DNA of 64,000 nt, taken from assembly GCA_965153355.1 (NCBI GenBank), contig OZ231126.1:33666001-33730000 (forward strand), read 5' to 3'. The notes below the pieces were generated by a model, which did not search any database, was not told the origin of the DNA, and saw only the letters and a program-made list of their open reading frames with translations. The translations under genes and the position numbers were made by a program. This DNA comes from Flaccisagitta enflata. Its lineage: Eukaryota > Chaetognatha > Sagittoidea > Aphragmophora. Shown here one piece after another: positions 35,094-51,415 of this stretch. How positions within the stretch are numbered: the first letter of the stretch is position 1; each line of letters opens with the position of its first letter.

Positions 35094-35650
35094 GGTCAGC
35101 GGTACCCGATGCCCTGCTTGGGGTGATCAAGTGAAGTAGTGGAGTGAGTGCAGGGCAGCGGCCCCAAAGGGCCGATGTCCTGTAGGACACAGGGGGGAAT
35201 TTCCAGACGTCCTGGGGGGGAATATAGCAGGCTTAGGAGGTAATTGAGGCAGGTTTGAGGTCTGGGGGAAGATTTATGCCCGAAGATTAAATTTGAGGTC
35301 TGGGGGCAGGCCTTAGGCAGATTTGAGGCCTGGAGGGCTGATTTGGGGCCTGGAATGCTGATTTGAGGTCTGGAGAGCGGATTTGAGGCCTGGAGAGCTG
35401 ATTTGATGCCTTGAGAGCTGATTTGTGGCCTGGAGAGCTGATTTGAGGCCCGGAGAGCTGATTTGAGGCCTGGAGGGCTAATTTGAGGGCTCAGAGGGCC
35501 TAAATCAGGCCTGAGAGTGAGGATATGAGGCCTCGATGGCCAACCGGGGGGGGGGACGGACGGAAGGACGGAAGGACGGACGGAAGGACGGACGTCTGGA
35601 AATTCCCCCCTGTGTCCTACAGGACATCGGCCCTTTGGGGCCGCTGCCCA
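35094..35650. mobile_element. family B foldback element with perfect 60-bp arms
   Basis: A head, GGTCAGCGGTACCC then GATGCCCTGCTT, precedes the left arm 35,153-35,212, whose exact reverse complement is 35,590-35,649. Each arm contains smaller palindromes (GTCCTGTAGGAC and CGGCCCCAAAGGGCCG). Between the arms are about twelve copies of a 20-bp unit (TTTGAGGCCTGGAGAGCTGA) at 35,262-35,510 and a GGACGGAA run. Related elements begin at 58,899 and 59,589. A long minus-strand open frame across it is a by-product of the repeat. Confidence 0.8.
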
Positions 35651-35879
35651 AAAAGTGTATCTATGGAAGATAGCAAGTTGTTCTTTTTGCATTTAGATTT
35701 ACATGGTTATGTGGATTATACAGTGCATTAATACACCATAGGCTACTCTTTCGGTGTATCAAGTGACTGATGGGGAAATTATGACGACGCGACTTCATGC
35801 AAATGATCCCTTCTTCTGAGAATGCGATCGAGTGTCTTCACCCCTCACCTAAACTGGGGCACCGGGCAGTAGCAACACA

Positions 35880-35933
<54 letters not shown>

Positions 35934-36354
35934 CTCTCACTCTCCTCGCTTGCGATGTTAACGTGTAAATGTAATTGAATACCTACTGTGTGCTTTTTGA
36001 GGCTGAGGTGTCCAAAGTTGAATTTTTCGAGCTGACATGGCTTACAAACTACCTCTACTGATGGCGCAACGATCAGAGCTGAGGAAACATCAGAAGAAAA
36101 AAAATTGCGCGTGAAATAATGAGGCCATCCAGGAGTAAGGTAATTTTACAACTGGAGTTTTGAAATTGAGCACAGGCATAGGGAAAACTAAATTTGGTCT
36201 TGAATAAAAACAGGGTCGCATAATCGGCCCCCAGTCACTGACGGTTGGGCAGCGGCAGTACATAATGCTTTTTAACCGCCCGCAATCGAAAAATGTTACC
36301 GACGTATGGAAGGACGGACGGACCGAACGTCTTATACACTCGCGTATCCGTTTC
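35651..36354. other. intergenic region upstream of the Cys-rich gene
   Basis: Contains a (CT)n tract at 35,880-35,930 and a family A-like fragment at about 36,205-36,345 (GGGCAGCGGCAGT, then GGAAGGACGGACGG and a CGCGTATCCG remnant). Confidence 0.6.
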
Positions 36355-41264
<4,910 letters not shown>

Positions 41265-41720
41265 AAATATGACGCTCATGAAGTGAAATCTTATTTTTTT
41301 TCTTTGTAGCAAACTAGCAATTGTGTTGTTATAAACATTTCGTCCCCCTCTTGTTTGCAATTTTTTTGTCGCTTTATTGCAGTCTAGAAGTAGCTTTATT
41401 TTACTGTTTTGGTAGTTCAGTTGTTGGTTTGTTAAGTTAGCCGTTTCGTTTTTTGCATTTATTTTTATTTGTTTTGTTTTGTTTTTTGCATTGGTCATGT
41501 TCTTGGTCTGTTTGTCGGTCACGATTTCTTGCGTTATATAGCACGTTAGCTAAAATAGTTACTTTGAAAGCAGCAAGCGCCACATTCTCTTTTAAGTTCT
41601 TTCACATCCTCAAATGAGCATCCATTTTTGTCTGCGACGGAATACCATTCCGACGCGGACTATAATTCGAGGCGGGTGGGTGTCGTCGTCGTCGTCATCG
41701 TGATTGTCGTCGTCCACACT
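41265..41720. other. 3' flank of the Cys-rich gene
   Basis: AT-rich with GTCGTC runs near 41,685-41,715; no gene seen. An upstream family A remnant (TCGTGTACCCGGGCCTTGTT) is in intron 3 near 41,015-41,037. Confidence 0.55.
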
Positions 41721-42240
41721 TTTAAAAATGGGCTAACTTTTGAACGCCTTGACCAATTTGCTTCATATTTGGAGGGAAGTTGTACTAGGGTAAGCCGCTT
41801 TGCAGCCTATGCGTATGTTATGATTGGACCCACCCAACCAGCCCAACCAGCCTACCAGCCTAAAAGGGAAAAATGTGCATAACTTCAGCATTTTTCAACC
41901 AATTTGGTTGAAACTTGGTATGTAGTCTCTAAATGGAAGTACTCAACATATGTATATGATTTTTAAAGATTTTAGCATGCTAACCGGCCAAACCGGCCAA
42001 CCATCCAACTAGCCTACCAGCCTAAAGGTGAAAAATGTGCATAACTTTGGCATTTTTCAACTGATTTGGTTGAAACTTGGTATGTAGTCTCTAAATAGAA
42101 GGACTCAACAAATGTATTTGATTTGTGTAGATTCTAGCATGCTAACCGGCCAAACCAGCCTACCACCCAACCGGCCTTTCAGCCTGAAATAAAGAAATGT
42201 GCATAACTTTGGCATCTTTCAACCAATTTGGTTGAGAAAA
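41721..42240 (+). repeat. ~120-bp tandem repeats (GTGCATAACTTTGGC type), left array
   Basis: About four degenerate units: GTGCATAACTTTGGCATTTT, CAACCAATTTGGTTGAAAC, TTGGTATGTAGTCTC, then GCATGCTAACCGGCCAAACC. The same unit forms an array at 56,830-57,245 in the same orientation. Confidence 0.85.
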
Positions 42241-42317
42241 ACCCTTGACTTCTCAAATTGTGGCTCTCCGCCAATTTTTCTTGGTGGAATGTTTCTCTCT
42301 CTCTCTCTCTCCTACAT

Positions 42318-42612
42318 AGAGCAATCCTCCAAACTCGAGGAACGATCCTCCAAACTCGAGGAACGATCATCCAAACTGGAGGAACGATCATCCAAACTGG
42401 AGGAACGATCATCCAAACTGGAGGAACGATCCTCCAAACTGGAGGAACGATCCTCCAAACTGGAGGAACGATCCTCCAAACTGGAGGAACGATCCTCCAA
42501 ACTGGAGGAACGATCCTCCAAACTGGAGGAACGATCCTCCAAACTGGAGGAACGATCCTCCAAACTGGAGGAACGATCCTCCAAACTGGAGGAACGATCC
42601 TCCAAATTGCTG
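42318..42612. repeat. 21-bp palindromic satellite, array 1 (~13 units)
   Basis: Unit CCTCCAAACTGGAGGAACGAT, whose first 15 bases form a stem (CCTCCA/TGGAGG) with an AAC loop. It is preceded by CT repeats and CCTACATAGA. Open frames on both strands (LEERSSK, VWRIVPP) are repeat translations. Confidence 0.93.
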
Positions 42613-43060
42613 GAATGAGACAAATTGCATTTCTAAATCCCCTTTTAAACCCCAACCAATAAGCCCCAACCATTCCATTTTTTTTGGAGGAACCCAGAAA
42701 GAGATATAGTGCGAGTTCCTCCAATATTATCCTCCAATTTGGAGGAACGATCCTCCAAATTGCTTGAATGGTCCAGACTACATTTCTAAATCCCCTTTTA
42801 AACCCCAGCCAATAAGCCACAATCATTCCAATTTTATTTTGGAGGAACTCAGAAAGAGATAAAGTGTGAGTTCTTCCAATATTATCCTCCAAATTGGAGG
42901 AACGATCCTTGAAATTGCTAGAATAGCCAAAAAGATCAAAGATAATCTCTAAATCCCCTATTAAACCCCAGTAAATAAGCCTAATTCATTATTTCATTTT
43001 GGCGGAGCTCAGAATGAGATATACAGAGAGTTCTGCCTATTTGGCGGAACGAACTATCTA
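42613..43060. repeat. ~185-bp higher-order units, block 1
   Basis: About two and a half units: CTAAATCCCCTTTTAAACCCC, CCAATAAGCCCCAACCATTCC, TTTTGGAGGAACTCAGAAAG, then palindromes with the longer CCTCCAAATTGGAGG stem. The third unit is degenerate. Confidence 0.85.
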
Positions 43061-43084
43061 ACTCAAATTGATCATCATGGGTGG

Positions 43085-44060
43085 TTGAGATGTTGACACA
43101 GTCTTGCAGATGGTGGTGGTAGTGATGGTGGTATTGATGATCATGATGATGATCGTGATGATGATGATGATTTTGGTTATGATGATGATCATGATGATGA
43201 TTGTGATCACCATAATGATGATAATTGTGATGTTGATCATGTTGATTGTGATGATTTTGAGGATGATCACGATGTTGACCATGATGATGGTGAAGATGAT
43301 CATGTTGACTGTGATGATCATAATAATGGTGACTATGATTGTGATGATGATCGTGATGATGAAAGTGATGATTTCAACTCTTTCTCACCTTCAGCAAGTC
43401 TCTAAATTCCTTTCCGAAATAAACCGCCAGTTGACAGAACGATCTCTCAGAAAGAGATATAGTAAGAGTTCCGCCAGTCTTTTCCGCGAAATTTTCGTAA
43501 CAATCCTCCAACTTGGAGAACCCTTTTTAAAAGGCTTAATAATAAATTAATCTCAAGCAATTGAGATGTTGACTTACACCCTTGTAAATGATAGTCATGA
43601 TGTGATGATGGTGACGAAGGTGATAGTGATGATATTTACATATGTCAATGAGATGGTGATGATCATCGTTGTTAACAAGATGATGAAAATCACCCTTATG
43701 CGTCAGATGTAGTTGGTGATAATCGTCATCAAGCATAACTTTTTGTTGATATCTTGTAAATGAGATAATAATCCACTGAGAGTGTATAATGATCATTCTT
43801 GTGAATAGAACATTAGTGATCAATCCTATGACTGAGGTGTCAAAAAAACACCTTTGTAGATGAAATAGTGATGATCACTGATGATGGCTAATAATTGATG
43901 ATCACTGATGACAATTGATGATTATCACTGATGATCACTGATCGATGATGGTGATAATCACTAATGATGATCATTGATCACTAATGATGATCATTGATCA
44001 CTACCGATGATCACTGATCATTGATGATCACCAATGATGATTAACTTTATGTTGTTGGCG
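43085..44060. repeat. degenerate GATGATCATGAT satellite
   Basis: Short palindromic GATCATGATGAT units at 43,085-43,370 and again at 43,590-44,060 (GATGATCACTGAT variant), split by a stretch with 185-bp unit remnants (43,380-43,560). Confidence 0.8.
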
Positions 44061-45325
44061 CTCTCTGAGAATCCGTTATGCGGTCTTTATTCTCTGATGA
44101 TCACATCGCCATCTTCTTTCTAGTGATTATCACTGTTCTTGTTTCTTTCTTGACCATCATAGTCAACGTTCTGGCTCTTGTGATCATCAGTGTGGAAGGA
44201 CATGATCTGAAAAGTGGGTGAACCAAATCTCTAGTTACTCGAACACGCATATATAAATAACCTCCTAAACTTCTCTCTTATCTGTCGTCATCATTGTAGT
44301 CTTTTAGTTCATCCCAATTGACATCGATCTTTCGTTTTGTCTGTTATTGATGCAAGAGATTCATGACTTTTCTCGATCTGATTGACTTGGGTTCAGTTAT
44401 CCCTCGGTAGACTTTAATTTAGAATCTGATCTGTTTGTTCTATGAACCTGACTTTTTCATGGGTAGACGCTTTGTTGGCAATATGATATGTTTCAAATCT
44501 CATGATTCTACCATTTACAGTTTATTAGTTATGAATACTTTTTTATTAAATCATGACTTAAATAATATCCGAGGGAATGGTACGGCTTTTTGTTAAAACA
44601 CGGCCGCACGTTTCAGCCATATTGTTTGTCTCGTGTTGATTGTTCAAGAAATTAAGTTGCAAACTCCGCGGGGATGAAAGATCGCCGCGCGGTTTCTACT
44701 TTTATACTTATCAAAAATGTTTTTATCTTTCAAACAGTAAGAGATATCTGCATGAAATTTTAAACATGTAATATCTATACATAAGACCGCTCACTGAGAA
44801 TTATTCAATGTAGTTATGACAGGTAAACATAATAAAAACTTAGATGAATATCATGTTTTTGACTATGTGAAAAAAAATGTTTTATGCGATTAAGGCCGAA
44901 GTAATTACATGATCGCCGTACAACTTACCCAGGAATTGTCCATGGGTTGGATGGTTGTCCATGCAAAATTTCAGAAAATTTTGTAAAATATTTTTATAGC
45001 TATGCTTATTTGAAATTTTTGGGTAGGTAGGCTGGTTTGGGTGGTTGTACTCACTGGAATTTCTTGGAACTTCACACATCAGTAGACAAGGGCAAATGAT
45101 GTTACCATTCAAAAAATCAAGTCAATCGGTCATTCCGTTCATGAGATATGAGCTTTCAAAGTTTGGGTAAAAAAAGTCACGACGGATTCCGCCACTTTGA
45201 GAAAAAAAATTACGAACATGTTTCGTTCTCAGACTCTGCGTATTTCGCGCTTGAGTGCTCATGAAATCATGAACGGTGTTTCTTCTTTTGATCACAACAT
45301 CTAAACTATTAGTAGTATTAAAAAA
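44061..45325. other. region without recognisable gene
   Basis: Mostly unique AT-rich sequence. 44,880-45,180 resembles an inverted, diverged version of the ~120-bp repeat (GTAGGTAGGCTGG, then TTCATGAGATATGAGC). No exon could be supported. Confidence 0.5.
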
Positions 45326-45328
45326 AAA

Positions 45329-45480
45329 ACTAGGCTGGATACACGGCTACCCCAGTCGTGTGCAGGTGGGCAGGGGCTGTATTTGTGGTCTCTCAATTGT
45401 TTGGGCAGGCGCAGTGAGGCCAAAGACTGCAAAAAAAAGTAAAGTGTGACGGACCAACGCACAGTCCGTCGTGATGAGAA
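45329..45480 (-). repeat. family A copy without hairpin end
   Basis: TAGGCTGGATACACGGCTACC, then GGTGGGCAGGGGCTG and GACGGACCAACGCAC. The hairpin end is missing. Confidence 0.65.
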
Positions 45481-45750
45481 AAAAATCAAATTGTTGAGAG
45501 TTTAAAATCGCCCTACCCGAGCTATTACTCATTTTTATCAATTCCAATTGGCTCCAGTAAACCAAAGTAATTGAATCCCAATAATTACGAGTGCATAGAA
45601 CAGTTTTACTCAAGAATTTCCAAGCGCAAAAGTAAGTCCAGGCTTAATTTGCAAAATTAAAAAGTCAGAGATTGAGCTAAATCTCAGCCCATAGTTTTTT
45701 GCGCTATTACGCGCGTTAGAGATACCGTCATATCAAGTAGTGAGACAAGG

Positions 45751-45921
45751 AACAAGGCCGGATACACGGCTACCGAAGTTGCGTGCGGGTGGGCAGGGGC
45801 CGTATTTGAGGTCACTAGACTATTGGGGCAGGAGCAGTGAGGTCAAAAAAGTAAAATGGGGACCAACTGACCAACCGACGGACGGACAAAGCGGGGTGTA
45901 GAGTCGCGTAGCACGCGACTA
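45751..45921 (-). mobile_element. family A, complete short copy (171 bp)
   Basis: From AACAAGGCCGGATACACGGC to the hairpin AGTCGCGT-AGC-ACGCGACT (45,902-45,920), without a satellite core. It gives the short consensus of the family. Confidence 0.75.
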
Positions 45922-46004
45922 AAAAGGGTGAAAATTGATCAACATTGAGGATCCTAGAAGATCCTGATTTTTTTTCCCATCACTCATAAATCTGATTGAT
46001 TGTG

Positions 46005-46064
46005 CTACGGACGGTCGGCCCGACGGACTGACAAAGCAGGTTGTAGTCGCGTAGCACGCGACTA
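46005..46064 (-). repeat. family A hairpin end
   Basis: GGACGGTCGGCCCGACGG leads to the hairpin AGTCGCGT-AGC-ACGCGACT at 46,045-46,063. Confidence 0.7.
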
Positions 46065-46510
46065 ATAAAACAGAGGAAAGCTTAAACGCTACACTTTCTA
46101 ATGATGTAAAATTTGATAGTAATATTTTTTGAAATATAGCAACGCGGTAACTATCTTCAGACCGGCCACCTTAAAAAGTTGATTCAGGAAATTCCTCCAG
46201 ACTGGCGAAGACGAGCGAAGGTTAATATCTACCCTCGGTCCGTTGGTCCATCTTGCATCAGTCATGTGTTGCTTTGGTCCGAGATAATAGAGTTGAAGAG
46301 CGAACGTTTTATTCACATTGAGTATGTTTGTGTATGGGGGTTGAATGCCCTTGCAAACCCATCTAAAACAACATTTGTCCCCGCTCATGCACTGCATTGT
46401 GATTTGTGATTTGTCATGATTTTGTCATCTTTATCTATCTTGTGATTTGTCACCAATACGTGTGCCCGCGAACCCGGTGCATGCAGTTTTGCTGTTGGGC
46501 CTGTAGTTTT

Positions 46511-46580
46511 TAGATGCGTCCACGCATCTCTATAAGAGGCTTTGTCCGTCCGTCGGTCCGTCGGTCCGTCCGTCGGTCCG
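46511..46580 (+). repeat. family A hairpin end, GATGCGT stem variant
   Basis: AGATGCGT-CC-ACGCATCT (46,512-46,529), then CTATAAGAGGCTTTGTCCGT and CGGTCCGT repeats. Confidence 0.75.
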
Positions 46581-47031
46581 TGGTGATCGAGTTGAGAACG
46601 ATGAAAATGCATAGAATCTTCAAAATATCTCAGATTATTGCATCATTCCGTTGACTCTTGACTGGTTCACACTCCCAGAATAACATTGCATCATTCCACA
46701 TGATTGATGCAATATTGCATCATTCTTAACAAGCTAAGCCGCATGTGGACGCATCGTTGTACCCCCGGGGTACTTGTTGCTAGCTGCGTGCCCGTCGTGC
46801 AGGCTCTTGTCTCTTTTATCTTCTTTTATCTCTCATGCTTTCTAAAAATGAAAAAAAAACATGCAAAATAAGCGTCCTCAGCCTTCTTTTTGCCCTCTCG
46901 CTTCATTCCTTTATCCAATCACTAATTCATTCATTTTCTTATTCATTCATTCATGAATTCACTCATTCCTTCATTCTTTTTTCCCTTTTTTGAATCGCGA
47001 GACACAAGTATTGGAATTAACTCCCCCTTTT

Positions 47032-47105
47032 TAGTTGCGTACACGCAACTCTACAAGAAGCTTTGTACGTCCGTCCATAGGTCCGTTGATACGTTAGTCC
47101 ATGTG
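47032..47105 (+). repeat. family A hairpin end, GTTGCGT stem variant
   Basis: AGTTGCGT-AC-ACGCAACT (47,033-47,050), then CTACAAGAAGCTTTGTACGT. Confidence 0.75.
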
Positions 47106-48875
47106 CACAAGTCAAAAAGTGGGAAAACGAGCGTTTAAGAAGCCTTTTGAGAATGTGTCTGTGTGAGAAATATCTACTGGCCAAATTGGCTAATAACTGG
47201 TCAAAATTAGGCCAAATATGGGAAAAATTGATATGGCTTGGAATTTTTTTCTCCGCTTTAGTTGAAACTTGGTACAGAGGTAAAATTCGATGCAAGAACA
47301 TGACTCTTAAAGAAACGAGTCAAGCGTAGTGATCAAATTGACCTAAAACTGGTCGATTTTATTTGAATTCCACTCAATTTGTATACCTTAATATAACTGG
47401 CGCTCACAGAAAATTTATAAGCTGCTAAGCAAAACGAAACCTTTTTACTGACTCCTAAGACATCAAGTTTGATGGTAACTATAAGAAATCCAGATAAAAC
47501 ACACTTTGAAAAATTACTACTTCAGGGGTTGGACCGTCAGCCTGAAATAAGAATGGACCGATAATATTATATAATTTTTATTTAAATATCATAAAAATAT
47601 CTTAAGACTTTAATATTTAGTATTTGTTTTAACAATATTTAATAAAAATATACTTGATATAAGTAAATAATAGTATCTCATAAGGTTTTCTATAGTTTAT
47701 AAAGTATTTTGAATAAAGAACGCTCTAAGAACGTTGAAGGCTTCATTCGGCCTCAAAAATAAGAACATGAATCCTTCGAGAAAAAAAACGACGTTCTTAT
47801 AAAAAGTGTAGTGAGGGATATTGTTCCTCCTTAAGAAATCAGTTTTAATCTTAGTAAGAATCAGTCTTCGATCGATCGATGCTGCTGTGTCCGCTGATTC
47901 CGCGGCCACGGTCATCATCATCATCGGAAAGGACGTTTCATCGGGATTCATTGGTATCTGTCATCAGAGAAAGGACGGCATTGTCTCTCAGACCGAGGTT
48001 CCTCATTGGTAGTTCTGATAACGATGATTGTAAGATTTGGAGAAGTTGTTGTTGTTGTTGTTGTTATCACTTTAGAATATGACAATCATTTCATGCGACA
48101 TTCAGCAGGAGTTCAATAGTGTTTTTTGCAAGGGTGGATCAGTTCGATAATGAAAAAGATGAAAAAAATAAAGAAAGAAATTTGGGGAGATGATCACAGA
48201 TCAAAAATGATTTAACAAGATCAACAGCAGTTCGAACTCGAACTGTCATAGATGTGGTAAATTAGAAAGACTTCACAGATCGATTTTCGAACTACTGCCA
48301 CGGCACTTGGGTGCTTCGCATAGCAAAAGTTGGTTACTTCTTTTCACCCTCTTTAGTTAATGCGGAGTGGCTTATTTTAGGACCCTTACTATTTTTCTTT
48401 TATCAAAAATTGTTTATCTTCCGTTTTTTAGAAAATTGTTTTTGAGGACCTAATTTGCATAATGCAGTAGCATAAAACAATATACTGAAATTCTTTGAAT
48501 TAGCTTTTACAAATTTCTATTTCTATTTCTATTTATTAAATTGTTAATCTGCCTTTCAATAGATCTTCCGTAGCTTATGTTCTGATATTTTAGTTTATTT
48601 TTACAAAGATCATGATTTTTTAAAACAAATAGTTGTCCTTTTTGTAACAAAACTATATAGGATTTTGCTGAATTCTGGGAAATCTGTGGAAACTTTAAGG
48701 CCAAAACAAAAATGGATGATAAATGATTTTTAAAAAAAATAAAATGATCATCTTCATGATTTTAGCTCCTCCACACAAGTCAAGTTGGGAGAAGGGATAC
48801 TACGAACTTTTGCTATGTGAAGCACCCAACCACTGCACCCATTCATTGACGTTAAACAGCATCTGCCCATGTTTT
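47106..48875. other. region without recognisable gene
   Basis: AT-rich; a possible inverted-repeat remnant lies around 47,390-47,810. A small GTT tract is at 48,046-48,064. No exon was supported. Confidence 0.5.
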
Positions 48876-50673
48876 TAGTCGCGTGCACGCGACTCTACAA
48901 CCCGCTTTGTCCGTCGGTCGGTTGGTCGGTCGGTCGGTCGGTTGGTTGGTCACACTTTACTTTTTTTATTAATTTTATTTCTATAAGTCATTTTTAGTCA
49001 TTTTTAGTCATTTCTAGTCATTCTAAGTCATTCTAAGTCATTTTAAGTCATTCTAAGTCATTCTTAGTCATTTTAAGTCATTATTGTCATTTTAGTCAAT
49101 ATAGTCCTTTTCATCATTTTAAGTCATTCTAAGTCATTTAAAGTTATTTTAAGTCATTTCAAGTGATTTTAAGTCATTTCAAGTGATTTTAAGGCATTTT
49201 AAGTCATTCCAAGTCATTTTAAGTCATTATTATCATTTTAGTCAATATAATCATTTTCATCATTTTAAGTCATTTTAAGTCATTCGAAGTCATTTTATGT
49301 CATTATAAGTCATTATACATCATTTTAAGTCATTTTTAGTCATTCTAAGTCATTCTCAGTCATTTTAGTCATTTTAGTCAATATAGTCATTTCACTTTTT
49401 ATTTACATAATTATAGGTAATTATAGGTCATTATGCAATTTTGGGTAATCATAGGTAATTATAGGTCATTAAAGGTCACTATGCAATTACAGGTTATATA
49501 GGTTATATAGGTAATCATAGGTCATTGTAGGTAATTATAGGTAATTATAGGTCATTATGTAATTATAGGTCATTATAGGTCATTATAGGTTATTATGCAA
49601 TTATAGGTCATTATTGGTAATCATAGGTCAGTATGTAATCATAGGTAATTATAGGTAATTATAGGTGATTATAGGTAATTATAGGTAATTACAGGTAATT
49701 ATAGGTCATTATATAATTATAGGTCATTATAGGTCATTATTAGGTCATTATAGGTCATTACAGGTCATTATAGGTCATTATTGGTAATTATAGGTCATTA
49801 TGTAATAATAGATAATCATAGGTAATTAAAGGTAATTATAGATCATTATAGGTAATTATAGGTCATTATGTAATAATAGGTAATTATAGGTCATTTTAGA
49901 TAATTATAGGTAATCAAAGGTCATTATGAAATTATGGGTAATCATAGGTAATCAAAGGTCATTAAAGGTAATTATAGGTCATTATGTAACAATAGGTAAT
50001 TATAGGTAATCATAGGTCATTATAGGTAATTATATGTAAATAAACAATTATAGGTAATTATAGGTCAATATTCAATTTTAGGTAATTATAGCTAATCATA
50101 GGTAATTATAGGTAATTATAGGTCATTATGCAATTACAGTTTATTATAGGTAATCATAGGTAATCAAAGGTCATTAAAGGTCATTATGTTATTAAAGGTA
50201 GTTATGGGTAGTTATGGGTAATCATAGGTCATAATAGGTAATTATTGGTCCATATGTAATTATAGGTAATCATAGGTCTTTATAGGTACTTATAGGTCAT
50301 TATTTAATTATGGGTAATTATAGGTAATTATGGGTAACTATAGGTAATCATTGGTCATCATAGGTAATTATAGATCATTATGTTATTATAGGTAATTGTG
50401 GGTAATTTTGGGTAATCATACCTCATTATAGGTAATTATTGGTCCATATGTAATTATAGGTAATCACAGGTCTTTAAAGGTACTTATAGGTCATTATTTG
50501 ATTATGGGTAATTATAGGTAATCATAGGTAATTATAGGTAATCATAGGTCATTATAGGCAATTATAGGTCAATAGGTAATTATGGTCATTATCATCATTA
50601 CTGGAAATAACGTACTTAAATAATTAGGCGATTATGTAAGTCTCGCACGCGACTTATAGGTGTTGGCCTTGTT
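48876..50673 (+). mobile_element. family A element with an ~10/11-bp satellite core, 1.8 kb
   Basis: The left end is a perfect 18-bp palindrome (AGTCGCGTGCACGCGACT, 48,877-48,894), then CTACAACCCGCTTTGTCCGT and GGTCGGTT runs. The right end is CGCACGCGACTTATAGGTGT then TGGCCTTGTT. The core differs from the 7,971 element: AGTCATTTTA-type repeats at 48,985-49,390, then ATAGGTAATT / ATAGGTCATT repeats to about 50,590. There is no coding region. Confidence 0.78.
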
Positions 50674-51217
50674 CATATAAACTTTGAATGTCGTCATTTC
50701 AACAAAAACCAGATAACCTTGACAATTTTTTTTATTCCTACCCGCTGTTTGGTTCAATCCTTTCATGGTCATAAACGAAATCAATTTTTTAGTTACTGCA
50801 AAAATTCCTCCAAGGTTCATGTGTTCTTTGGGGATTTTAAAGTGAGTGAATGCCTGAAGGATGATGTTGTATGATCATGGTACTTTGCTGTTATTCAGAG
50901 ATTTGATTCTGTGCTTGCTTGAAGTTAAAATCAATATGTCATGTTTGAGATTATCATTGAGCGTCCTGATGCCACTTGGTCAGTCACGGGTTATTCCAGA
51001 CGAGCCTATCATAATATGATTCATATAGCTGGTTGAACTGAATGTCAAGTGTCAACTCACGACAGTCATGACTTGATGTTATTGGATTCGATTTCATTTG
51101 TATTTTTAGGAGTTTTGTCATCCTTAGTTTAACTTTGATTTTTTTAAACTACCTTAGATTTATGTAACTTTGGTAACCATTTTTGAATCTATTCTTGTCA
51201 AGGATAATGGTATATTT
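50674..51217. other. region without recognisable gene
   Basis: Unique sequence between two family A elements. A 62-codon minus-strand frame at 50,632-50,820 overlaps the family A end and is not supported. Confidence 0.5.
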
Positions 51218-51218
51218 T

Positions 51219-51415
51219 TAAGTGCGTCCTTGCACTTTTAAGCGGTCATGTCCGCCAGACAATTGGTCGGTCAGTCATGCAAACGTTTGAAATGCGCAAA
51301 ATGGCTGATTTTGACGTATTTCTTCATTCCTATCACCTTTCATGCCCCACCACATTCATATTCATTCATTCAATCATTCATTCATTCATTCATTTATATA
51401 TTCATTCATTCTTTA
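51219..51415 (+). repeat. family A hairpin end with (TTCA)n
   Basis: AAGTGC-GTCCTT-GCACTT (51,220-51,237), then GGTCATGTCCGCC and GGTCGGTCAG. The next ~130 bp match 2,290-2,420, including the TTCA tract. Confidence 0.7.

Noticed and set aside
35096-35692. 198-residue minus-strand open frame
   Set aside because: It coincides with the family B foldback and its 20-bp repeats; no splice sites or protein-like composition.
36265-36354. Upstream in-frame start of the Cys-rich protein
   Set aside because: The added residues are translated from a family A-like repeat (GGACGGACGG), so the ATG at 36,355 is preferred.
42179-42892. Long open frames with LEERSSK / VWRIVPP repeats on both strands (also at 55,306-56,025 and 56,574-56,842)
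   Set aside because: They come from a 21-bp unit (a multiple of 3) with few stops. Frames are open on both strands at once, with no splice or start context.
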